A DNA stretch of 35,429 nt from Terriglobia bacterium (lineage in GTDB: Bacteria > Acidobacteriota > Terriglobia > Terriglobales > Acidobacteriaceae), in NCBI GenBank assembly GCA_020073645.1, contig JAIQET010000045.1, forward strand, positions 1 through 35,429. Reading direction: 5' to 3'. A program made the position numbers and the translations under genes. The notes beneath the pieces are model-generated. The model was given only the letters and a program-made list of their open reading frames with translations. It was not told the origin of the DNA and searched no databases. Positions 28,360 through 35,429 of this stretch are shown here, piece after piece (position 1 is the stretch's first letter; every line of letters begins with the position of its first letter).

Positions 28360-29190
28360 ATGCGCAGCGTGGTGATGCCCGCCCTGACAGGGCTCCTGAG
28401 TGTGCTGCTGGGCGCTTCCGGGTCCGCGGGACAGGCCGGCGCCCCGCCGCCGTCGCAGGCCGCACCGACGGCCACGGTGAGTGCGGCGCCTGCGTCACAG
28501 ATCATTCCGCCGCCACCGAACTATCATTTTCCAAATGGCCAGACTTACGTGTATGGCGTGGAGTGGCACCTGTTCACCGCCGGCACGGCTGCGGTGAAAT
28601 TGGAGTCGGCCGGAACGGACGAGCGCGTGACCGCGACGGGAGATTCCACCGGCGTGGTCAACGCCCTCTACAAAGTTCACGACCGCTTTGAGGCGCTATT
28701 CGGCGCCCGCACTTTCTGCTCTCACCGGGTCACCAAACACAGCGAAGAGGGATCCCATAAGCGCGACACGGCGATTGTTTTTGACTACCCGCGGGGCAAG
28801 AGCGTCCTCGACGAGAAAAATCTCAAGACCGGCGAACTAAAGCACGTCGAAAACGACATTCCCGGCTGCATCACCGATGTGGTCAGCGGTTTCTACTACG
28901 TGGCTTCGCTGCCCCTGGAGCCGGGCAATAGTTACACCTTTTCCTTGAACGATGGCGGCAAAACGACGGAGGTAACGGCGCGGGCGGAGAGCCGTGAGCA
29001 GGTAAAGGTGCCCCTGGGTACCTTCCAGACTATTCGGGTCAAGGCCGAAGCGAGTTCAGGACCCCTGAAGGGCAAAGGCACGGTGTGGGTCTGGTTCACC
29101 GACGATCCTAACCGCACGCCGGTGCAGATGCGCTCCAAGCTGGGATGGGGAACGCTGTTGTTCCGCATGCAGAGGCTGGAAAAACAGTGA
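28360..29190 (+). CDS. DUF3108 domain protein, exported
   Basis: This 276-residue protein has a signal-like segment (about residues 1-25, VVMPALTGLLSVLLGASGSA), a short Pro/Ala-rich linker and a DUF3108 domain. Domain features are the start NGQTYVYGVEWHLFTAGTAAVKL, the middle YPRGKSVLDEKN, DIPGCITDVVSGFYYVASLPL, and the end ESREQVKVPLGTFQTIRVKAEA and GTVWVWFTDDPNRTPVQMRSKLGWG (pieces: DVVSGFYYVASLPL, VWFTDDPNRTPV). DUF3108 proteins are secreted or outer-membrane associated, and their function is not established. An upstream ATG at 28300 would add 20 residues; 28360 is preferred because it leaves a compact signal peptide. It is the last gene of the LPS operon, and association with LPS export is inference only. 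Confidence 0.85.
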   Translation: MRSVVMPALTGLLSVLLGASGSAGQAGAPPPSQAAPTATVSAAPASQIIPPPPNYHFPNGQTYVYGVEWHLFTAGTAAVKLESAGTDERVTATGDSTGVVNALYKVHDRFEALFGARTFCSHRVTKHSEEGSHKRDTAIVFDYPRGKSVLDEKNLKTGELKHVENDIPGCITDVVSGFYYVASLPLEPGNSYTFSLNDGGKTTEVTARAESREQVKVPLGTFQTIRVKAEASSGPLKGKGTVWVWFTDDPNRTPVQMRSKLGWGTLLFRMQRLEKQ

Positions 29191-29200
29191 ACAGATTTTC

Positions 29201-29257
29201 AATTGCCGATTGCCAAGTTGAAAGCGGTTTCCAATTGGAAATTGGCAATCGGCAATT
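29201..29257. repeat. Inverted AATTGCCGATTGCCAA repeat
   Basis: Perfect 16-bp arms, AATTGCCGATTGCCAA (29201-29216) and TTGGCAATCGGCAATT (29242-29257), with a 25-nt loop. It is related to the element at 3986-4070 and lies between convergent genes; the TPR gene's stop codon begins directly at its edge. Possible bidirectional mRNA 3' stabiliser. Confidence 0.8.
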
Positions 29258-30868
29258 TCACTTCTGCGCCAGCAGTGACCGGGCGTGTGCCAGTTCCGGC
29301 CGATCCGAGTTGGAGCCGTCACAAGTTTTCACCAGCCTGGCATAGTAAGTGTTGGCCTCGGTGGTCTTCCCGGCCATTTCCGCGGCGTGCGCGGCTCCGT
29401 ACAATCCATTAAAGCGATTGGGATTGAACTTTAGGTCGGCTTCATATTCCGCCAGCGCCTGCTCCGGACGCTTCATCTCGAGCAACATGTCGGCCAGCAT
29501 CTCCCGCGCCGGAAGAGTTCCCGGCTCGTGGCCTTCCGCTTCTTCTTTCTCCGCGAAGCTGCGCAGGGCGGCGAGGGCGGCATCGCTCCTGCCCTCGGCA
29601 AAATCCATCCATGCCTGTGCTTCCCGGGTGGCATCCTGCACCAGATCGGCGAGGTAAGTTTTCTTCTGGTCGGCCAAGGTCTTTTGAGTGGATTGGAGCT
29701 CTTGTATGTCCTTGCGGGCCTGGTCCAGGTTGCCGCTGTGAATGGCGCCAATGGCGCGGGCCCAATAGGTGATGGCATGATCGGCGGGTTCACCGCCAGG
29801 AACCGGCGTCAGAGCGGCAGCTTCTTTCCAGCGATGCAGTTCCAGGGCATACACTGCCGGAAACTGGGCGAGCGCATAAGCACGCACATCGTAGCCAACA
29901 TTCTCGTGGTCTTCCATCGCCGGCATGGCCTTCACTTCCTCAATCACCTTCATGGCCTCGGCCTCACGCCCACTCTGCAGGTAGGCATAAACGAGGAAGT
30001 CCATGGCGTGGAATTGATGCCCCGCGCCGCCCATGTGCATGGCGGCAGTCTTGCGGGTGGCAGCGATGGAAGCGAGGTTGGAGTCGATATCGTCCTGCCA
30101 CAGCCCGAGGCGGGCGAAAATGTGCGATGGCATGTGCAGCGCGTGCGGGGAGGCCGGGGCAATCTGCGCATAGCGCCGCGCCGCCGGCAACCCCAGTTCC
30201 GCCAATTGCGGCTTGTCGTAGCTGTGGATCAGGTAATGGGCCACGCCGGGATGGTTGGGCTCCTCGGCGAAGAGCTTTTCCAGCACCGCCGCTCCCTTCT
30301 TGCGGTTGGCGAACGTGGTGTCGTGGTTGGGCTCGGAAGCCAGCAGGGACAGAGCGTAAAACGTCGCCGCCTCGCGGTCGTCCGGATAACGCTGGTACAT
30401 CTGCTCCATCGCCTTGGAGTAGGCACTCGCTCTGGCCTGATGATCGAGCTTCTTGGAGTCGCTGTAGAAAGCGCTGATGGCCGCGATGTAGTCCCGCTCG
30501 CGATCGGTCTTGGGATGGAGCGACTTGGCTTTCTCGACCTCAGCCAAACCCTCGGAGATGGTCTTTGCGTCCGGCCGGTTCCAAAGCTGGTGCCAGAGGC
30601 TCATAGCCACGCCCCAATGCGCCATGGCGCAATGCGGATCATCTTTGGCGATCTGCTCGAATTCCTTTTGCGCCTCCTCGTACCAGAAGGAGTGCAGCAG
30701 CGCGACGCCACGCTCGAATGGCTTCTGTACGGAGGCAGAGCAGGAAACCGGGAAGTGGACCGTTCCCAACTGGTCGGGAGTGAGGTCCTCGTGATGGTGC
30801 CCTTCGTCGGCGAGGCCGGATGCGCCAAACAACGTTACGATTGCGAGGAGCAAGACGGTACGTTTCAT
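29258..30868 (-). CDS. Secreted TPR protein
   Basis: This 536-residue exported protein has a signal peptide (about residues 1-19, TVLLLAIVTLFGASGLA), then DEGHHHEDLTPDQLGTVHFPVSC with a His cluster, and a long array of helix pairs. TPR-like repeats are visible at about 55-85 (LHSFWYEEAQKEFEQIAKDDP), 205-235 (KGAAVLEKLFAEEPNHPG), 400-430 and near the C-terminus (AEYEADLKFNPNRFNGLYGAAHAAEMAG). The middle contains HALHMPSHIFARLGLWQDDIDSNLASI, a phrase common in secreted TPR proteins of soil bacteria. It is probably a periplasmic scaffold; no enzyme domain was found. The ATG at 30868 is chosen with GGGGGA 5-10 nt upstream. A promoter is predicted at 30890-30919. Confidence 0.9.
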   Translation of the reverse strand: MKRTVLLLAIVTLFGASGLADEGHHHEDLTPDQLGTVHFPVSCSASVQKPFERGVALLHSFWYEEAQKEFEQIAKDDPHCAMAHWGVAMSLWHQLWNRPDAKTISEGLAEVEKAKSLHPKTDRERDYIAAISAFYSDSKKLDHQARASAYSKAMEQMYQRYPDDREAATFYALSLLASEPNHDTTFANRKKGAAVLEKLFAEEPNHPGVAHYLIHSYDKPQLAELGLPAARRYAQIAPASPHALHMPSHIFARLGLWQDDIDSNLASIAATRKTAAMHMGGAGHQFHAMDFLVYAYLQSGREAEAMKVIEEVKAMPAMEDHENVGYDVRAYALAQFPAVYALELHRWKEAAALTPVPGGEPADHAITYWARAIGAIHSGNLDQARKDIQELQSTQKTLADQKKTYLADLVQDATREAQAWMDFAEGRSDAALAALRSFAEKEEAEGHEPGTLPAREMLADMLLEMKRPEQALAEYEADLKFNPNRFNGLYGAAHAAEMAGKTTEANTYYARLVKTCDGSNSDRPELAHARSLLAQK

Positions 30869-30889
30869 GATTTCCCCCACTGGGAGACG

Positions 30890-30919
30890 AGTCTAGACTG
30901 GAGCGGATAGGAGGGTCAA
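30890..30919 (-). promoter_or_regulatory. Promoter for the secreted TPR gene
   Basis: On the minus strand TTGACC (30919-30914), an 18-nt spacer and TAGACT (30895-30890). The leader would be about 15-20 nt and ends in a GGGGGA ribosome site. Confidence 0.5.
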
Positions 30920-31039
30920 ACGCATCGTAGGGATAGCTACGCAAGCGGGAAAACTGCCACACCTACGCTCTTTCATATGTAGGCGTGCGATCTTGCATCT
31001 TCTTCTCTCGCGCGCCAGAGGCGATGCGATCAGCTAGCC

Positions 31040-31510
31040 CTACTCGGCCCCACTTGGGACATCAAAGAACAAAATCGCTTCGGATTCGTATCCTTCAAGG
31101 TCTTCCGAAAGCCAGACCTCACCAGGTCGGATCTGATGGAACCTCACGGTGCAGTTGAAACTCGGGCTGCAGTCATCCTCCGATATGCCGACTATTACTC
31201 GAAAGCGACGACTCTGCGCTAGGGGCATCAACGCTTCCTGCAGGGCTGCTGCATACCCTAGGCATGAAACAAAGGACTCCCTTGTCCCTGTAAAGCAGAA
31301 ATGGACGTGATTGAGGAAGCATTCAAATCCCGTCTTGTCTGGTAGGCCTGAGACCTTCACATGTCGGTTTCGCTCGAACTCGTCCTTAAGCAGGACACAA
31401 TCCTGAACGAGCTCCAATCTTGGGATCTCCGCTGCATTGGCGTCTGCGCCCAGCGGCCACTGGACACCCAACCGTTGCATCAAGGTGGACATTCTACTGT
31501 TCATTTTCAT
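31040..31510 (-). CDS. Hypothetical protein
   Basis: This 156-residue protein has no signal peptide or membrane segment. The sequence reads as a mixed alpha/beta domain with strand-like phrases FRVIVGISEDD and FNCTVRFHQIRPGEVWLSEDL, a helix ESFVSCLGYAAALQEALMPLAQ, and a closing ESEAILFFDVPSGAE. Several Cys (about residues 38, 64, 72 and 83) could bind metal or be unpaired. No family is recognised. The base composition is closer to 50% GC than that of the surrounding core genes, so it may be acquired. Not adjacent to obvious partners; it is separated from the TPR gene by about 120 bp. Confidence 0.7.
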   Translation of the reverse strand: MKMNSRMSTLMQRLGVQWPLGADANAAEIPRLELVQDCVLLKDEFERNRHVKVSGLPDKTGFECFLNHVHFCFTGTRESFVSCLGYAAALQEALMPLAQSRRFRVIVGISEDDCSPSFNCTVRFHQIRPGEVWLSEDLEGYESEAILFFDVPSGAE

Positions 31511-31575
31511 AACGCGCGGTGTGGCATCCTTCCGTCTATATAACCATCCCCGTCAAACTGATAGTTCGGGCTGGC

Positions 31576-31866
31576 TTACTGCAGGCGGAAACGCTCCTTC
31601 ATCAGGCGCTGCAGGCGGGGTTTGTAGAGGATGTCGTAGGCGAGTTCTTTGTCGGGGAACATGGCCAGGGCGGCGCGTTTGGCGCCAGCCACCAGTTCGG
31701 CAGCTTCTTCCACGGTAAGGCTGGGGTCCTGGCTGATGACCGACATGACCATGCTAATCATCAATTGCAGACGGCGGATCTTTCGGGCTTCCTCCTGTTT
31801 CTCGGTTACGCTTCCGGAGTTCTTACCTGAGTTTCCCGATCGCTCGTTACGTTCCAGACCATCCAT
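31576..31866 (-). CDS. Small helical protein of unknown function
   Basis: This protein is 96 residues from the ATG at 31866 (the frame continues to ATG 31920 and TTG 31932, adding a Cys-rich basic stretch MWCECCREPRRR that may or may not be translated). The body is helical: EKQEEARKIRRLQLMISMVMSVISQ, TVEEAAELVAGAKRAALAMFP and a basic C-terminus LYKPRLQRLMKERFRLQ. It is probably a small nucleic-acid or protein-binding protein; no family is named. It diverges from the DUF2007 gene. Confidence 0.7.
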   Translation of the reverse strand: MDGLERNERSGNSGKNSGSVTEKQEEARKIRRLQLMISMVMSVISQDPSLTVEEAAELVAGAKRAALAMFPDKELAYDILYKPRLQRLMKERFRLQ

Positions 31867-32193
31867 GGGGCCCCCAATTCGGATGCGGCGGCGTGGCTCC
31901 CGGCAGCACTCGCACCACATCCAGTACGCCAATTAGATGTGCTGCTGCTGCGGGACGTTGCGCCCACTCCTGTTGGCCCGATTTTGCGGGGAATGCCGGC
32001 GAAATGCAATCGTCCAATTGTGTAAGAGAATTACCGAAGTGTTTGCGGGCCCGGTAACTCCCTGCAAAGACGCGGCTTGCCACGCCTTTCGCTGGATGAA
32101 ATCCCCACTGCGCCTCGCCCGGAGTTAAAATCACAAGGTGCCAACCGGAGTCGCTGCCAGTCTTCCGCAGACGCAGCCCGGATCGGAGGAACG
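31867..32193. other. Gap between divergent small protein and DUF2007 genes
   Basis: Apart from the possible N-terminal extension of the small protein (to 31932), no gene is seen. TAAAAT at 32126-32131 is a possible -10 box for the DUF2007 gene. GGAGGA at 32185-32190 is that gene's ribosome site. No repeat of the families described is present. Confidence 0.4.
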
Positions 32194-32511
32194 ATGGAAA
32201 ACCGTCCCGGTTCCACCAATGACATCGAAGAGCGTCCGAATCCCAATGAGAAGCTGGTGCGCGTGTTCGACACTGAGCAGGAGTCGGAAGCCTTGGTGGT
32301 GCGCGGCCTGCTGGAGTCCGCCGGCATTGATGCTGACATGACTTCCCTGGACGCCCAACAGGACATCCTGCCAGGAGTCGGCGGCACGATCATCCTGGTG
32401 CGCGAGGAAGATGCCGACGAAGCCCGCCGGGTGATTGAGGAATACCGGCGAGCCCCAGGGGACGAAACCGCTGAGATCGACGTCAGCGAAGAGCCGCCCA
32501 TAAAGGGGTAA
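32194..32511 (+). CDS. DUF2007 (putative signal-transducing) domain protein
   Basis: This 105-residue protein has a short charged N-terminus, then a DUF2007 core: KLVRVFDTEQESEALVVRGLLESAGIDADM (pieces: KLVRVFDTEQ and ALVVRGLLESAGID), with GTIILVREEDADEARRVIEEYR as the second half. The fold is a small ferredoxin-like alpha/beta domain often found next to or fused with other signalling parts; a ligand is not known. The ATG at 32194 has GGAGG 4 nt upstream. Its 3' end overlaps comEC's 3' end by 29 bp on the opposite strand. Confidence 0.88.
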   Translation: MENRPGSTNDIEERPNPNEKLVRVFDTEQESEALVVRGLLESAGIDADMTSLDAQQDILPGVGGTIILVREEDADEARRVIEEYRRAPGDETAEIDVSEEPPIKG

Positions 32512-35104
32512 CGCTCGTGCCGTCCAGGAAGAACGTGACCGCACCGTCCAGGTCTGTGCGGTAGGTAGCCACACCGGATTCTGCCAGCCGGGCCAGCACC
32601 TGTTTGCGCGGATGACCGAAGGTGTTGCGCGCGCCCACCGAGATCACTGCGAACCTTGGCCGCACCGCCGACAACAGTTCCGGGATGGTCGAACCTGCAC
32701 TGCCATGGTGAGCAACCTTTAGCAGGTCTGCCTGCGGTTGTTCCGCGGCAATTCTTCTTTCGGCTTCCCCTTCTGCGTCCCCTTCGAGCAGCGCAGACGT
32801 GCCGCCGTACGTAATCTTCATGACCATCGAATCGTCATTCGGACGCCACGCGCGGCTGTCGGGATCGGGCGCGGGGGCCAGAATGCGGAACTGAGTTCCT
32901 CCAAGTTGGAAGGTGTCACCTGCCTTCCGGGAGACCACGCTCACACCCCGGGCATTTGCCTCGCGGAGCAGGCGGTCCAGATCCGTGCTGGGCGTGTCCA
33001 CCCCCAACCATAGCTCTTTGGGACGAAAGTTGGTCAAGACGGCAGCCATCCCGCCGATGTGGTCGGCGTGGGCGTGAGTGACCACCACTGCATCCAGGCG
33101 GCCGATTCCGCGCCACCACAAGTACGGTGACACCACGTTTTCGCCCACATCGAAATCCGAATGCATCCAGTGAGGCAGGCCTCCGGCATCGACCAGCAGG
33201 GTTTGACCTTGCGGCAAAACCAGCAGAATGGCATCCCCTTGTCCGACATCGATCGCGGTCAGCTCCAGCACTCCGGGCCGAAGATGGGGATGCGATGGGC
33301 CGACGGCGATCCAGAAAGCACCGCAAACCAGCAGAGCCAATCCGGAAGCGACGAGCAGGCGATGGCGGCGCGCCAGCAACATGGCGATCGCAAGGGCGAC
33401 CATACCAAAAAGAATGACGGCAAAATCGGGGGTTGGAACGCGAGCGTCGGCCACCCGCAAGCCACCCAGGCCGCGCACCGTGCCGCTGATGCCATCCAGA
33501 GCCAAGCCCGCAATCAGCGCGGGAACCTTGGCGAGAGCGGGCGACACGTAGCCGAGCGCGACCGCCAGTACCGCCGTTGGCATGAGAATGCCCGTCAGCG
33601 GGACCACAACTATGTTTGCGGGCAGTCCGACGACCGTCGCGCGATGAAAGTAATACGCCATGGGCAACGCCAGTCCCACTTGCATGAGAGCGGAAACAAC
33701 CAGTATTTCCGTGCCGGCCAGGAGTGTACGCGCAAGGCCGGCGAGGAGCCGGAGCGGAATGGCCTTTCCCAGAAAGCGCTGCAGGCGGCCCGCGATCATC
33801 CGCAGGTCGAGTCGGAATTGCGTCACGCGAGGGGCCAGCGAAACCTCATAGCTGGCCGAGTCCAGATACCGCAAACCGCGAGAGAAGGGCTGCGTAGTCC
33901 GCTCCAGAATGGGCACCGCCACCGCGGCAATCAACAGCACCGACAAGAACGTGAGTTGGAAGCTGGCGCCGAACAGCACCCGCGGGTCAGCGATCAGCAG
34001 GCCCAACGCCGCCGCTCCGATGGCGTTGAGCATGGACCTCTCCCGGTAAAGCAGCCGCGCCCCCAGATAAAGCGTAAGCATCAGGGTCGCGCGCCAGATG
34101 GGCGGGCCGACATCAGTGACGAAAGCGTAGGCGACGGCCATGAGCACGGTGACAACGCTGACCACTACATTGCTGATGTGGAACCGCCGCAACACCCAAA
34201 AGATCACAAAGGCGAGGATGCTGACGTTCATCCCCGAAACCACCAGGATGTGGTAGGTGCCCGAGCGCTGGAAGTCAGTGCGGGTGTCGCGGCCGATGAA
34301 AGCATCCTCGCCGATGACCATGGCATCGACCAGCGCGGCCTGTCGCAACGGCCACAGAGAATGGATCCTCTCGATGATGCTGCGATGGATGCGGGTGCGC
34401 CAAAGCTCCCAGCGCGAGCCGGAGAAACCCGGGAGTAATTCGACGTCTATGGCTTTGGCCGAGCCCAGCGCGGCGATCCCATGGTCGGCCAGGTAGGCCC
34501 GGTAATCGAACGCCCCAGGATTGCGGAAGTTCCGCGGCGGAGAAAGCTTGGCCGGAAAGCGCAGACGCTCGCCGTAGCGGAACAGGCGCAGGGGAGCAGC
34601 GCTGGCCGCGTCCTGGTCGTCGTTGGCGACTTGCTTGGTGTAGAAACTGACGCGCAGGCCGGATTGGATGGCAAGGGTCTGGCCTCCGGCGCTGATTTCC
34701 TCGGTGTTTACGTCGAGCACTTGCCGAGTTTCGCGGGAGCCCGCCTGGCGCAGAGTTCCGTCGTTGGTGACGTGCGCCGTGATGGTGACTGCTTGTCCGT
34801 CGGCGAACTGGAGAGTGCCGGAACCAAAAGCATCGTTTGGAGGCCGCAGTTCGATGGCGAGCGCACCCGCAACGAACATGGCGCCCAGGCCGAGCAGCGC
34901 GGCCAGCCAAGGCCTCCGGCGCAGGAAGAAGCTGGTGAAGGCGCTGAAGGCGGCAACCGCTACTAGCCACCACAGCGGTGGTCGCCAAGCGTACAAGCCC
35001 GCGACGATCCCGCCGCTAAACGCAAATGCAGCCCAGAGCAGAGGTTGGCGACCGCCGGAGCGGTGCCGGGCAGGCACACCTGGCGCGCTGGATTGTGGAG
35101 TCAC
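32483..35104 (-). CDS. comEC: DNA internalisation/competence protein ComEC/Rec2
   Basis: This 873-residue inner-membrane channel for single-stranded DNA uptake in natural transformation has three parts. The N-terminal membrane and OB-like region (DUF4131 type, about residues 20-210) starts with two or three hydrophobic helices. The central Competence domain (about 260-560) has the signature AMVIGEDAFIGRD, FQRSGTYHILVVSGMNVSIL and many membrane helices. The C-terminal metallo-beta-lactamase-like domain (about 620-860) has VGQGDAILLVLPQGQTLLVDAGG (piece: IDVGQGDAILLVLP), THAHADHIGGM, LLEGDAEGEAERR and LLKVAHHGSAGST. All are expected for a full-length protein. The start is GTG at 35104. The gene lies 21 bp after the stop of the methyltransferase gene. 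No other competence genes are in the window. Confidence 0.95.
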   Translation of the reverse strand: MTPQSSAPGVPARHRSGGRQPLLWAAFAFSGGIVAGLYAWRPPLWWLVAVAAFSAFTSFFLRRRPWLAALLGLGAMFVAGALAIELRPPNDAFGSGTLQFADGQAVTITAHVTNDGTLRQAGSRETRQVLDVNTEEISAGGQTLAIQSGLRVSFYTKQVANDDQDAASAAPLRLFRYGERLRFPAKLSPPRNFRNPGAFDYRAYLADHGIAALGSAKAIDVELLPGFSGSRWELWRTRIHRSIIERIHSLWPLRQAALVDAMVIGEDAFIGRDTRTDFQRSGTYHILVVSGMNVSILAFVIFWVLRRFHISNVVVSVVTVLMAVAYAFVTDVGPPIWRATLMLTLYLGARLLYRERSMLNAIGAAALGLLIADPRVLFGASFQLTFLSVLLIAAVAVPILERTTQPFSRGLRYLDSASYEVSLAPRVTQFRLDLRMIAGRLQRFLGKAIPLRLLAGLARTLLAGTEILVVSALMQVGLALPMAYYFHRATVVGLPANIVVVPLTGILMPTAVLAVALGYVSPALAKVPALIAGLALDGISGTVRGLGGLRVADARVPTPDFAVILFGMVALAIAMLLARRHRLLVASGLALLVCGAFWIAVGPSHPHLRPGVLELTAIDVGQGDAILLVLPQGQTLLVDAGGLPHWMHSDFDVGENVVSPYLWWRGIGRLDAVVVTHAHADHIGGMAAVLTNFRPKELWLGVDTPSTDLDRLLREANARGVSVVSRKAGDTFQLGGTQFRILAPAPDPDSRAWRPNDDSMVMKITYGGTSALLEGDAEGEAERRIAAEQPQADLLKVAHHGSAGSTIPELLSAVRPRFAVISVGARNTFGHPRKQVLARLAESGVATYRTDLDGAVTFFLDGTSVTPLWAALR

Positions 35105-35125
35105 TTACTTCACATGAATGAAGGC

Positions 35126-35429
35126 TTAGCGGACGAGATGAAAGACGCTTTCCAGGTGGTAGGTCTGGGGGAACAGATCGACCATGTGCGCCTGCTCCGC
35201 TCGATATCCGGAGTTCAGCAAGCGGCCCAAGTCGCGGGAGAGGGTAGCCGGATCGCACGAGACATACGTCATGCGCGGCGCTCCCAGGGAGACCAGGGCG
35301 TGGAGTACGCTTTCACCCAGCCCGTTCCGCGGTGGATCGACCACCACCAGATCGGGCTGCAACTTACCGGCCACGTTTTTCAGGTACTGCTCGGACATCG
35401 CCTGAACAGCCTTCACGTTCGCAAACGAA
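35126..35429 (-). CDS. TrmA/RlmD-family RNA (uracil-5)-methyltransferase, 5' part outside window
   Basis: Only the C-terminal 100 or so residues are visible; the frame is open to the edge. Motifs are VVVDPPRNGLG, YVSCDPATLSRDL (catalytic Cys in SCDP) and the family end VDLFPQTYHLESVFHL. Family members methylate U54 of tRNA or U1939/U747 of 23S rRNA with SAM. Which target cannot be decided without the N-terminal TRAM and Fe-S parts. It ends 21 bp before comEC. Confidence 0.9.
   Translation of the reverse strand, partial: SFANVKAVQAMSEQYLKNVAGKLQPDLVVVDPPRNGLGESVLHALVSLGAPRMTYVSCDPATLSRDLGRLLNSGYRAEQAHMVDLFPQTYHLESVFHLVR

Noticed and set aside
1..35429. tRNA, rRNA or tmRNA genes
   Set aside because: No cloverleaf or conserved rRNA stretch was seen by eye on either strand; tRNAscan or Infernal would be decisive.

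Overview
This 35.4 kb window looks like chromosomal DNA of a GC-rich, LPS-bearing Gram-negative bacterium. Acidobacteriota (Terriglobia-like) is my best guess. It rests on the gene mix (Kdo/heptose LPS genes, GatB, many secreted proteins of unknown function), the many small palindromic intergenic repeats and the frequent lack of Shine-Dalgarno sites. This is an inference from style; there is no rRNA or other marker here. I see no tRNA, rRNA, CRISPR array, phage or complete insertion sequence.

Layout. 1-1.2 kb: 3'-truncated secreted protein with Ig-like repeats, divergent from a DUF427 gene. 1.8-4.0 kb: hemL facing a polysaccharide deacetylase. 4.1-7.9 kb: deoxynucleoside kinase, an inserted VapBC-type toxin-antitoxin pair on the other strand, then panB, a lipoprotein gene and panC (pantothenate synthesis). 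8.1-12.6 kb: TPR protein, secreted M20 amidohydrolase, a repeat-filled gap, 3-methyladenine DNA glycosylase and a glycine-zipper protein. 12.6-16.8 kb: a Bcp peroxiredoxin whose catalytic Cys codon is TGA (probable selenocysteine), a divergent secreted protein whose start codon overlaps the bcp start, a secreted metallo-beta-lactamase-fold hydrolase, a membrane-anchored protein and a DinB protein. 16.8-18.5 kb: a three-gene accessory cassette headed by a TIGR04255-like gene. 18.6-22.6 kb: gatB and two secreted proteins. 22.7-29.2 kb: a tight LPS inner-core/lipid A operon (waaA, lpxK, hldE split into two genes, a waaC-like gene, a methyltransferase-like membrane protein, a DUF3108 protein). 29.3-35.4 kb: secreted TPR protein, small unknown genes, a DUF2007 protein, comEC and the 3' end of a TrmA/RlmD-type RNA methyltransferase.

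The most notable observation is the bcp gene at 12639-13100. It is intact except for an in-frame TGA exactly at the peroxidatic Cys codon. A hairpin fitting bacterial SECIS geometry follows, and the usual resolving Cys is Ser. Other cross-cutting signals are: (i) TAnnnT boxes 6-8 nt before six start codons lacking Shine-Dalgarno sites, suggesting leaderless mRNAs; (ii) a GGGTC-N3-GACCC repeat family, two copies of which supply a stop codon and the same short C-terminal tail to unrelated proteins; (iii) the vapBC pair, flanked by inverted GTCGTTGG-type repeats and preceded by four alternating operator-like half-sites.
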